Notes: a model not told the origin generated them from the sequence alone. DNA of 6,027 nt from JBFMGD01 sp040751775 (GCA_040751775.1 JBFMGD010000080.1:1-6027), one strand, 5' to 3'; counted from the stretch's first letter, positions 1 to 5,611 are shown. Program-made: numbers and translations.

Positions 1-184
1 GTGAGTAGTAGACTGCTCTTCTTAAACTTAAAACAGTATAAAAACCAGTGTAAGGACTGCCCTTCAAGCACAAATAAGTGGTTCCCCGAGACCGTACGCT
101 AATCATTGTTTTAGCTCTTCGCTGAATGTGTGGCGGTTTAGTCACTGTCTTCTCCTCATCATTTTCTTGCGAGGAGGCAGTAGC
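1..184 (+). other. 5' non-coding end of IS110-type element; possible bridge-RNA region
   Basis: No gene is visible here. The stretch lies directly upstream of the IS110-family transposase and probably belongs to the element, but its left boundary cannot be placed because the family has no obvious terminal inverted repeats and the window starts here. Several small stems can be drawn: AAGG/CCTT at 53-56 and 62-65 approximately, nested in GTG/CAC, and a longer one at 144-181. A TATAAA at 37-42 could serve as a -10 box but has no good -35 partner inside the window. In IS110 elements the -35 may be supplied by the other end when the ends are joined in the circular form. IS110-group elements are known to encode their bridge RNA upstream of the transposase, so this is a candidate position, not a demonstrated one. 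Confidence 0.4.
144..181 (+). promoter_or_regulatory. Hairpin burying the transposase ribosome binding site
   Basis: CTCCTC at 152-157 is an exact complement of GAGGAG at 171-176, and ACTG at 144-147 pairs with CAGT at 178-181 across a three-base bulge (148-150) and a T-G wobble (151-177). The right arm contains the Shine-Dalgarno sequence of the transposase (GAGGAGG, 171-177, seven bases before the TTG start at 185). If the stem forms in RNA it would hide the site and hold down translation, a common way for insertion sequences to limit transposase. It could equally be the 3' stem of a bridge RNA. Confidence 0.45.
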
Positions 185-1459
185 TTGAAAGTCGTTTATC
201 CCATCTGCTGCGGCGTCGATGTCCATAAGAAATTTCTCGTCGCCACAATTATTACTTGTGAGGGAATTACGCCCCGCTACCAGAAGAAGCGGTTTTCCAC
301 CTTCAACAATTCCATCCTGCAATTTAAGCAATGGCTGCTTGACAACAATTGCCTTGATGTCTGCATGGAGTCTACCGGGAAATATTGGGTGCCAGTATTC
401 AATTTGCTTGAGGATTCCATAAACGTCACCATTGCCAATCCCAAGTGGGTCAAGGCAGTAAAAGGCAACAAGGATGATACGAAAGATTCCAAATGGATCG
501 GCGACCTGTTTCGCCTCGGCCTTGTTCCCGGCAGTTTTATCCCCAGCAAACCGATCCGAATCCTGCGGGAGTATACCCGTTATCGGTTTAAGCTTGTTTC
601 CTGCAAATCCAGCGAAAAGAATTGATTCCAAAATGTTTTAACCATCTGCAATGTAGCCCTTGATGCTGTCGTTTCCGACATGTTCGGCAAATCCGCCGCT
701 TCCATCACGGACTACCTTGTAAAATCCGATTCCTTTGACCCTAAGTATTGTATCAGCCTGCTCAGAGGTTCTATCAAGAAAAAGAAGGCTGATGCCGTAA
801 TCCAGTCTATTGAGGGATACCAAATGCCCCCCGAGCAAAAATACCGTGCCGCTATGATCCGCAACCATTTGGAGTTTGTTGAAAACTCTATCAAGGAACT
901 GGACGAAATGCTGAATGCGCTTGCCGCTCCTTATGAGAGCGCCATTCTGCTTCTTTGTACCATTCCGGGAGTTGACCGCACTTCCGCCATCACGATCATC
1001 TCTGAAATCGGTATCGATATGTCTCATTTCTCGTCTTCAAAGCGACTCTGCTGCTGGGGGGGACTGACGCCCGGCAACAATGAATCTGCAGGCAAGAAAA
1101 AGTCTGTTCGCATCACAAGAGCCGGTGTCTACCTCAAACCTGCTCTTGTGCAGATCGCTCATGCTGCTGTCAAATCAAAAGATAACCCTTACTACAGAAT
1201 CAAGTATGAGCGTATCGCCAAAAGAAGAGGAAAGAAACGAGCCATTATCGCTATCGCAAGGATGATTCTCACCGCCGTTTACCACATGCTTTCTACTGGT
1301 GAGATTTTCAATCCGTGTGACCTCTATCAAATCGATATGCCGCAGGAACTCCGCGACAAGCAGAAGGAGAAGGCTTTGAAACGGGCTGCTAAACTGTTGA
1401 TCGCACAGGGTATTATTCGAGCCTCGGACATTTCAGCAATATCATTACGACCTGCCTAA
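185..1459 (+). pseudogene. IS110-family transposase, broken by an in-frame stop
   Basis: This is a DEDD-type recombinase of the IS110 family, which uses a RuvC-like domain and a serine to move its element, guided by a bridge RNA. Counting from TTG 185 (chosen because GAGGAGG sits seven bases upstream and the conserved CGVDVHK motif follows), the acidic residues are D12, E62 (MESTGKYW), D98 and D101 (KDDTKDSKW). The C-terminal Transposase_20 region begins near IPGVDRTSA (about 260) and holds the likely catalytic serine S301 in NNESAGKKKS. The reading frame is the same throughout (424 codons), but codon 147 is TGA at 623-625. It falls in the motif SSEKN-stop-FQN, where relatives have SSEKNRFQN, so a CGA arginine codon has become TGA by one transition. 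Both halves are otherwise well preserved, so the event looks recent. The downstream half could at best be restarted at ATG 680, giving 259 residues without the RuvC-like domain. Confidence 0.9.
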
Positions 1460-1476
1460 AAGCTTCATTTTCCGCC

Positions 1477-1499
1477 AAGGGATAAGTGCGCCCTTTTTT
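1477..1499 (+). terminator. Weak intrinsic terminator after the transposase
   Basis: AAGGG at 1477-1481 pairs with CCCTT at 1491-1495 around a nine-base loop, and the T tract runs from 1494 to 1499. The stem is only five pairs, so it is a modest terminator. It lies 18 bases after the transposase stop codon, which fits its role. Confidence 0.45.
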
Positions 1500-1603
1500 A
1501 AGGCTTGCTCCATCAGCCGGGCAATCGAAATGTTTTCACGCTACTCATCTCCGGTTATCAGTCTTCCGCCCGGGTTCAAGGTGGGAACTGACTCTAAAAA
1601 CGT

Positions 1604-1657
1604 AACGTATGCGATCAGCCCCTCCGAATGGATGCGAGGTGGGCTGTAGCGTACGTT
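1604..1657. other. Long imperfect hairpin between the IS and the HEPN gene
   Basis: AACGTATGC (1604-1612) pairs with GCGTACGTT (1649-1657) over nine positions, one of them a wobble. After a small internal loop, CAGCCC (1616-1621) pairs with GGGCTG (1641-1646), and CTC (1622-1624) with GAG (1636-1638). The structure has a long stem, an internal loop and a terminal loop. There is no T tract, so it is not a simple terminator. Its right arm contains TAGCGTACG (1647-1655), the inverted copy of CGTACGCTA at 93-101 on the other side of the transposase. It could be part of the right end or a bridge RNA of the element, or an unrelated structured RNA. Confidence 0.45.
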
Positions 1658-1673
1658 GTTGGGCATTTCTATT

Positions 1674-2306
1674 TTAAATAGTCTGCGCAAATCTTCGGAC
1701 CCATCTCACCATATCTTCGACATCGTCCTTGGCGAATTCATCGAAGTGCCCGTGGTCTGCTTTATTCCTGATATCTGCGAGAGCAGTGATGCGCTTTTGG
1801 ATCAGCTTGTCGTAAACACCGGCCTTGGCTAAGTCCGCATTGAGCCTGTCGATCTTTGTCCGATCAGGAACGGGGAGCCTGTTCTTTAAACACAATTTGC
1901 GCAGTGTATCTTCAAGAACCGCTCCGGCAAGAGAGGCTGCAGGCACATGGTATCCTTCAGCAATGAGTGTCTCGGCCTGGTCAATAAAGTCCCCAAGAAG
2001 TTCCGCTGCGACCAGGTCTCGTAGATCAAAAAGGAATCCATCATTAAAATCACGATGTGCGGCTTGAAGGATGCCAAAGCAGGTTTTCTCATTTTCGGCC
2101 AGTCGTTTCAGTTCCTGATAGTGGTCGCTATCCTTGCCGCACACGCGCTTGACCAGATTCATGGCTTCTGTTCGAAACCGGCGATAATCAATGTCACTCG
2201 GAGACCGAGAGTATTGCGAGCCGTTCCACCCACAATTAGAGAGAATCTGTTGCCCCTCCTGAAGAAGAACTTTAAATTTCTCGTTTATTCGTTCCTGGGT
2301 AGTCAT
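1674..2306 (-). CDS. Small HEPN-type protein, possible RNase (DUF4145-like)
   Basis: The 210-residue protein starts at ATG 2306, preceded by GAGGAG three bases away and GGAGG a little further up. The frame stays open for 86 more codons upstream, but that part lies over a leader full of inverted repeats and is unlikely to be translated. The C-terminal half (about 100-210) is all-helical in character, with LLGDFIDQAETLIAEGYHV and AGAVLEDTLRKLC. It ends in RNKADH at residues 180-185, which matches the R-(N/D/H)-x3-H signature of HEPN domains, many of which are metal-independent RNases in toxin-antitoxin, abortive-infection and CRISPR systems. The arrangement resembles DUF4145-type proteins. The N-terminal hundred residues (charged, helical) are not recognised. 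No MNT nucleotidyltransferase or other antitoxin lies beside it, so it looks solitary. HEPN assignment is fairly likely; RNase activity and a defence role are inference. Confidence 0.7.
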   Translation of the reverse strand: MTTQERINEKFKVLLQEGQQILSNCGWNGSQYSRSPSDIDYRRFRTEAMNLVKRVCGKDSDHYQELKRLAENEKTCFGILQAAHRDFNDGFLFDLRDLVAAELLGDFIDQAETLIAEGYHVPAASLAGAVLEDTLRKLCLKNRLPVPDRTKIDRLNADLAKAGVYDKLIQKRITALADIRNKADHGHFDEFAKDDVEDMVRWVRRFAQTI

Positions 2307-2511
2307 ATTCTCCTCTATGCCTCCTCTGCGCGCAACATTCAATGCATCATCAAGCAACCCGCTGCCGCTCCTTTGCGCCGAAAGGTTCACTTTCAGGGAG
2401 TTTCCCTTAACAAAACTGGAAGAACGCGTTTCAGACGCACCGGGTGACACCAACCCTTCACAACAATTGGGAAGATTTTCGACACCCGGCGGGAATTTCC
2501 TTCTAAAAAAT
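2307..2511 (-). promoter_or_regulatory. Structured leader of the HEPN gene
   Basis: About 200 bases between the terminator at 2512-2539 and the HEPN start must hold its promoter and 5' leader. Read on the minus strand it offers a long-range pairing CCGGGTG (2489-2483) with CACCCGG (2446-2440), followed by small hairpins GCGT/ACGC, GGGA/TCCC and GAAAG/CTTTC. I could not match it to a known riboswitch consensus, and no convincing -35/-10 pair stands out. The region is open in the HEPN frame, but it is better explained as RNA structure than as protein. Confidence 0.35.
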
Positions 2512-2540
2512 AAGAAGGCGCACGCGCGTGCGCCTTCTTT
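2505..2540 (-). terminator. Strong intrinsic terminator on a perfect 28-base palindrome
   Basis: Positions 2512-2539 form a perfect palindrome centred between 2525 and 2526 (arms from AAGAAGGCG to CGCCTTCTT). On the minus strand it is followed by TTATTTTTT (2513-2505), a good terminator for anything transcribed leftward from the decayed gene at 2672-3084. On the plus strand only a short CTTT follows, so rightward termination would be weaker. It separates that transcript from the HEPN gene. Confidence 0.75.
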
Positions 2541-2549
2541 CAGTAAAGG

Positions 2550-2580
2550 GCACGCTCCGGCCAAAAGCGCCGGAGGGTGC
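2550..2580. repeat. Hairpin, 11 pairs with one G-G mismatch
   Basis: CTCCGGC (2555-2561) pairs with GCCGGAG (2569-2575) around a seven-base loop CAAAAGC. The stem extends outward through a G-G mismatch (2554/2576) to GCAC (2550-2553) with GTGC (2577-2580). There is no T tract on either side. It abuts the next hairpin directly. Confidence 0.6.
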
Positions 2581-2638
2581 CGGAATCATTCCGCCGCGCG
2601 GTCTGGACGGCGATGATCCAGACGGCGCGGCGGTTCCG
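2581..2638. repeat. Long GC-rich hairpin, 21 pairs with bulge and one mismatch
   Basis: CCGCCGCGC (2591-2599) pairs with GCGCGGCGG (2625-2633). After a single G-G mismatch (2600/2624), GTCTGGA (2601-2607) pairs with TCCAGAC (2617-2623) around a nine-base loop. Outside, CGGAA (2581-2585) pairs with TTCCG (2634-2638), leaving TCATT (2586-2590) bulged. Such a long stem is very unlikely by chance. It has no T tract. It lies just beyond the stop of the decayed gene and could be a structured 3' end, a REP-like element, or a single-strand DNA hairpin used in replication or transfer. Confidence 0.65.
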
Positions 2639-2671
2639 CCTAGGTTCGGAAGGCAGTTAATTGAGCTTTCT

Positions 2672-3084
2672 TCAAGAGCCACCGGCTTCCTCTTTGGCCA
2701 AGAATCCCGACCGGGTTTTATAACGGGCTAACTGTTCCTCGTAGGGCCGCCGGCTGTCAAACAGCGAATCATCCGGCTCTACCGGCTTTTCCGGTTCCGG
2801 CAGCGGCGGTACCGGGACCGCTACCGAGTCCACGGCATCCTCGACGGCAAGCCGTCGGGTTTTTTGATCCCCGGCAAACTCACTAACTGGTAGCGCATCC
2901 GCCGCAGGTGAACCCCAGCCGAAAGCCCCAACTGCTCCCATAACCCGGCGAACCACTCAGCCCTTTGCCGGGAAGCGGCTGAACCTGCGTCAAACGGATC
3001 GTTCTTCGGCGCCAGGGCCAAAAGCGCCGTTACCGGCCGGCGCTTCTGTTTCGCTAACAACTTGATTTTTTGGTAACCGCTCAT
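2672..3084 (-). pseudogene. Decayed remnant of a topoisomerase VI/TOPRIM-like plasmid protein (tentative)
   Basis: The N-terminal piece starts at ATG 3084 with a good AAGGGGTGAT site at 3104-3095. It reads MSGYQKIKLLAKQKRRPV, then LLALAPKNDPFDAG, AEWFAGLWEQLGL and GVHLRRMRYQLVS, to KKPDGLP, and then runs into a stop at 2821 after a few unrelated residues. From memory, this resembles the start of a roughly 400-residue hypothetical family in Clostridia and Actinobacteria whose middle looks like a topo VI/Spo11-type TOPRIM domain; that match was not checked. Another frame, from about 2840 down to 2672, continues with a proline/glutamate-rich linker and SLFDSRRPYEEQLARYKTR, which fits the C-terminal end of such a protein. 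The whole middle is missing and the frame changes at the join, so this is an internal deletion with frameshift. What is left should have no enzyme activity. The family link is moderately sure; the pseudogene reading depends on it. Confidence 0.55.
2842..2865 (+). terminator. Intrinsic terminator on the plus strand inside the remnant
   Basis: CGACGGC (2842-2848) and GCCGTCG (2851-2857) form a seven-pair stem, with at least the innermost pairs open to make a loop, followed by GG and a run of six T (2860-2865). The form is canonical, but no plus-strand gene lies upstream. The left arm overlaps the codons for the conserved DGLP of the remnant gene, so the palindrome may be a by-product of the deletion join there. 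Confidence 0.5.
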
Positions 3085-3155
3085 TTTAGAGCTATCACCC
3101 CTTTCCGAGTTGCATTGACCGGTTTTTTTACCCGGTTAGCGCCCCTTTCTCCAGT

Positions 3156-3181
3156 AAAAAACCGCCCCTTCGGCCGGTTTT
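3156..3181 (-). terminator. Intrinsic terminator upstream of the remnant gene
   Basis: On the minus strand AAAACCG (3181-3175) pairs with CGGTTTT (3164-3158) around a ten-base loop, and the T tract continues to 3156. It stops leftward transcription about 70 bases before the start of the remnant gene at 3084. It is either a plain terminator for an older upstream gene or an attenuator in that gene's leader. Confidence 0.5.
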
Positions 3182-3203
3182 GGTAAATACAAGCCTGTTT
3201 GTC

Positions 3204-3230
3204 TTGACGTGTTGCGTTGATCGCTATACC
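3204..3230 (+). promoter_or_regulatory. Possible promoter for the coiled-coil gene (distal)
   Basis: TTGACG (3204-3209) is five of six to the -35 consensus, and TATACC (3225-3230) is four of six to the -10 consensus. The spacer is only 15 bases, shorter than the ideal 17. It points toward the gene at 3349. Confidence 0.3.
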
Positions 3231-3309
3231 TCCCACGGCACCGGCGCCGTCCTGAAACCCGCACCAGCACCGGCCAACGTAATAGGGTCTACCCATCCTC
3301 ATCCCGGTG

Positions 3310-3318
3310 TGGTAAAAT
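3310..3318 (+). promoter_or_regulatory. Extended -10 promoter for the coiled-coil gene
   Basis: TGGTAAAAT (TG-n-TAAAAT) matches an extended -10 element and has no strong -35 ahead of it, as is usual for that class. It would start the RNA near 3325, leaving a short leader before the GGGAGG site at 3336-3341 and the GTG at 3349. Confidence 0.4.
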
Positions 3319-3348
3319 CAACCTAACACTATGCAGGGAGGCTCGGCT

Positions 3349-3837
3349 GTGGAGAAGGTCCTGCAGCAGATTCTTGAAAAATTAACCGAGTTGAGCCAAG
3401 GCCAGGAGGAACTACGTTCCACTGTTTCCGGCTTACGATCTGATGTTACTACCCTGCAAGAAGGCCAGGCCCGCTTAGAGAAAGGCCAGGAAGCCCAGGG
3501 CCAGCGGCTTGAGCGCTTAGAGAAAGGCCAGGAAGCCCAGGGCCAGCGGCTTGAGCGCGTTGAAAACCGCCTACAAACTCTTGAGCAGGGCCAGGAAAAT
3601 ATCCAAAACCAGGCGAATGTTCTCCAACAAGGTCAGGCCGACCTTCAGAACCAGATCACCAAACTGGAGGTCCGGCTTGAGACCGAGGCCTTTGAGAAGA
3701 TCGGCGCCATCTTCGACGGCTTCCAGCTTCACCGGGAGATACTTGAGCGGATCGAGAAAAGACTCAAGGCCCACGATGAGCGGCTTAACTCCCACGCTGA
3801 TGAGATAATCTTACTGCGCAGCAAGAAAAAGAAGTAG
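3349..3837 (+). CDS. Coiled-coil protein of unknown function
   Basis: The 162-residue protein starts at GTG 3349, set by GGGAGG at 3336-3341 seven bases before it. An ATG in the same frame at 3331 has no ribosome binding site and itself lies ahead of the Shine-Dalgarno. Nearly the whole chain (about 3-155) is a hydrophilic heptad-type coiled coil rich in Leu, Glu, Gln and Arg, with recurring L-x-x-GQ steps. It includes an exact doubling of the 14-residue unit RLEKGQEAQGQRLE and ends in a lysine tail RSKKKK. No signal peptide or membrane segment is present. Proteins of this kind, built of repeated EGQ-type coiled-coil steps, occur in Clostridia and are of unknown function. The gene stands alone and converges with the replication gene. 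A structural or partner-binding role is all that can be inferred. Confidence 0.7.
   Translation: MEKVLQQILEKLTELSQGQEELRSTVSGLRSDVTTLQEGQARLEKGQEAQGQRLERLEKGQEAQGQRLERVENRLQTLEQGQENIQNQANVLQQGQADLQNQITKLEVRLETEAFEKIGAIFDGFQLHREILERIEKRLKAHDERLNSHADEIILLRSKKKK
3472..3555 (+). repeat. Exact 42-base tandem duplication in the coiled-coil gene
   Basis: The 42 bases at 3472-3513 are repeated without change at 3514-3555. The unit is 14 codons, or two heptads, so copies can be gained or lost without breaking the frame or the coiled-coil register. The lack of any substitution points to a recent duplication. Confidence 0.9.
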
Positions 3838-3841
3838 CCAA

Positions 3842-3866
3842 GGCCGGCCCTCTCCCCCGCCCGGCC
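3842..3866. terminator. Possible weak shared terminator between convergent genes
   Basis: GGCCGG (3842-3847) pairs with CCGGCC (3861-3866) around a 14-base C-rich loop, just after the coiled-coil stop at 3837 and before the restored end of the replication gene at 3903. There is no T tract directly after it on the plus strand, so termination here is uncertain. Confidence 0.25.
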
Positions 3867-3902
3867 ACCCTGCCACCATATGTATTACGGTTTTTTGCAG
3901 GG

Positions 3903-4065
3903 TTAAAACGGCGGCGGTTTGTAATCGTCCCGCAGAGCTTTAATCAGCCAAGCCGCCGGGTCTCTAACCCTGACCGTTTTCAGCAGTTGGATCTTTTCAT
4001 GCACGTAATCCGGGTGGTACACCTGCAACAGCCTCACAAAGAAGGGCGGGTCCATTTCCCGGGGT
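3903..4065 (-). other. Out-of-frame C-terminal tail of the replication protein
   Basis: Skipping one base near 4063-4067 (AGATTACCCCGGG on the minus strand) moves into a frame that stays open to TAA at 3905-3903. It encodes PREMDPPFFVRLLQVYHPDY, then HEKIQLLKTVRVRDPAAWLI and KALRDDYKPPPF. This is ordinary protein-like sequence that continues naturally from NLFVEI in the rep frame, whereas the in-frame end (TPGNGPALLCEAVAGVPPG) does not look native. The last roughly 53 residues of the original protein are therefore detached by a single-base insertion, or by a sequencing error. Confidence 0.7.
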
Positions 4066-5517
4066 AATCTCAACAAACAGGTTACAGCACTCCAGCGCGT
4101 TGTTCAGAAGATACTCCTGCCAGTTCTCGATCCTACGAAGCCGGGCCTTCTTCCGGGTTCCAAGATTTTCGTATCGCTCTTTCGCATCTTTATGGGCTTT
4201 CCTTCTCTCCGCCCGGTTCAACCGGTGTTCACCTCCTTCGCTGCTTTTTGCAGTGTTGTAGTTTTGCGCAGGAGCCGCCTTTGCCGCTGCGGTAATGATG
4301 TAACTCGTCTCCGTGCCGTTGCCTCTGCCCAAGCGCCGTGTAGAGGTTGTCAGCAAACCTTCGGCGCTAAGCTGAGCGATAACCGTGTTCAGCGTCCGCT
4401 CGCTCACTCTAAGGCGCACCGCGATCTTTTTCCTATTCTCCCGGGTGATAAGTGACCCGCCACCGTCCTGGATCAGCGCGACGAATTTCTCCCGGACCGT
4501 TTCCTGCAACCGTGGCCGGCCGGGTCTCCCGCCGGTCTTTCGGGCTTTAATAACCCAGTGTCGAAACGGGATACCGCTCAGGCGCTCGATCCACCGCGCC
4601 GATGGCCCGTGGTAGCGTCCGTTGTATGCGCTTCTGACCGCTGCGGCCGCCTCCGAAGTTCGCAGCGGTGGCCGGTTCCGCTGGTTCCACGCCAGCAACT
4701 CCCGAAGCGCTTCGTCCCTGCCACAGCCCGTAACCCGGTAACAGAGCGCAAGCGTGAAAGCCGTGTTATTTCTTTTTCCGATCTCAACACCCTCAAGCAA
4801 CTTTTGCACCGCCGGGTGGTGGAGAATATTCCGGGTCATAATTACACCCGCGGCATCGCCTTCGATACCAACGTTCTCAGAAAGCCATTCTTTAAAAATT
4901 GAAAGTTCATACTCAACACGCTCAAAGCTCAAAATCGTCGTTGGGATCCGCAGAAAATGCTCCGCCGTCGCCGCTTTCACGTCAGCTCCGAAAGCTTCCG
5001 CCAGCGTGCGGAGCAGTTTAGAATAGAGCTTCAGCGCCTTCTCCGTCGCTCTGACCCGCCGAATCTTCCAGTAGCAGTGCAAACCGCGCGGCGTTTTATT
5101 AATTAGCGACGGTTGCGGCAAGCCGGTCTCCCGGCACCGGTCCAAAACATCTAGATCTGTCATCGCCGGGTCATCTATATCTACGTAAAGACAGTTCAAC
5201 CACCGTAACGCGTCGCGAGTTTTGGCTTTGCGTGAATAGAACGTATTCGGCGTGAAATAAACCGCCCCGGCGTCGATGAGCTTCTCAAGCGTTTCAAACG
5301 TCCGCACCGGAATCGGTTGAAAATTCGCCCCCGCAGTAAAGACCCACGCTAAATTCTTTAAGTCAACTGTTTCAGCTTTTTCCTGCTGTTGCTTCCGGCG
5401 CGGCGTTAGGCTGCCGTCGAGCAAAAACTGTAGGACTTGCACTACTTGCTCGCGCGGGCTCTCCGGCCAAGAGAACTTCCTAAAATCCACAAATTCCTCA
5501 AGCAAAGCCTCAAGCAC
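3997..5517 (-). CDS. Plasmid-type replication protein: AEP primase/polymerase plus PriCT-1 and winged helix
   Basis: The start is GTG 5517, fixed by GGGAGGTGATT at 5531-5521; it gives 506 residues. An archaeo-eukaryotic primase (prim-pol) domain spans about 60-235. It has the metal-binding YVDIDD (D113, D115), then RGLHCYW with H147 as the nucleotide-binding histidine, and LRIPTT with R190. A PriCT-1-like helical domain follows at about 240-305 (GKRNNTAFTLALCYRVTG, ELLAWNQRNRPPL, AAVRSAY). A winged helix-turn-helix sits at about 340-410 (KIAVRLRVSERTLNTVIAQL), then a very basic stretch at about 430-465. Such proteins start replication of plasmids and integrative elements by making primers and binding the origin, which fits the repeats upstream at 5664-5797. 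The final roughly 25 residues are read out of frame after a one-base change near 4065; the restored protein would be 537 residues ending at 3903. All catalytic and DNA-binding parts precede the shift, so it may still work. Confidence 0.85.
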   Translation of the reverse strand: MLEALLEEFVDFRKFSWPESPREQVVQVLQFLLDGSLTPRRKQQQEKAETVDLKNLAWVFTAGANFQPIPVRTFETLEKLIDAGAVYFTPNTFYSRKAKTRDALRWLNCLYVDIDDPAMTDLDVLDRCRETGLPQPSLINKTPRGLHCYWKIRRVRATEKALKLYSKLLRTLAEAFGADVKAATAEHFLRIPTTILSFERVEYELSIFKEWLSENVGIEGDAAGVIMTRNILHHPAVQKLLEGVEIGKRNNTAFTLALCYRVTGCGRDEALRELLAWNQRNRPPLRTSEAAAAVRSAYNGRYHGPSARWIERLSGIPFRHWVIKARKTGGRPGRPRLQETVREKFVALIQDGGGSLITRENRKKIAVRLRVSERTLNTVIAQLSAEGLLTTSTRRLGRGNGTETSYIITAAAKAAPAQNYNTAKSSEGGEHRLNRAERRKAHKDAKERYENLGTRKKARLRRIENWQEYLLNNALECCNLFVEITPGNGPALLCEAVAGVPPGLRA

Positions 5518-5540
5518 GTTAATCACCTCCCTCCCGAAAT

Positions 5541-5594
5541 AAAAAAAGCCGCGCTCACGAAAACAGCCCAACTGGTTGTTTTAGTCAACGCGGC
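5541..5594 (-). terminator. Terminator or attenuator in the rep leader
   Basis: On the minus strand GCCGCG (5594-5589) pairs with CGCGGC (5553-5548), and inside it AAAACAACC pairs with GGCTGTTTT with one G-T pair. Seven T (5547-5541) follow. The T tract ends only ten bases before the rep Shine-Dalgarno (5531-5521). A terminator so close to the ribosome binding site would stop rep transcription from any promoter to the right, so it is probably a conditional attenuator, a form of control known in plasmid copy-number circuits. Confidence 0.6.
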
Positions 5595-5611
5595 AGATTT
5601 CTGCTTATAAT

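Noticed and set aside
2440..2489. Fluoride, glycine or cyclic-di-GMP riboswitch upstream of the HEPN gene
   Set aside because: Short motifs look similar in places, but the conserved core sequences do not line up in order, so no class can be named.
2307..2564. N-terminal extension of the HEPN protein back to 2564
   Set aside because: ATG 2306 has a clear ribosome binding site, while the extension crosses the 28-base terminator palindrome and several other inverted repeats, and its residues look non-native.
2550..2638. Integron attC site
   Set aside because: The conserved GTTRRRY and RYYYAAC boxes and an integron integrase are absent.
2559..3029. 14-base direct repeat GGCCAAAAGCGCCG at 2559-2572 and 3016-3029
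   Set aside because: One copy is within codons for the remnant protein (ALLALA) and the other in a hairpin loop and arm. A GC-rich match of this length could be chance.
3081..3302. 73-codon minus-strand frame
   Set aside because: It lacks a ribosome binding site, crosses the terminator at 3156-3181 and has no recognisable protein character.
3331..3348. ATG 3331 as start of the coiled-coil gene
   Set aside because: The GGGAGG binding site lies downstream of this ATG and is correctly spaced for GTG 3349.
5518..5571. ATG 5571 as start of the replication protein
   Set aside because: A perfect GGGAGGTGATT sits at 5531-5521 for GTG 5517, and the extension runs through the attenuator stem and its T tract.
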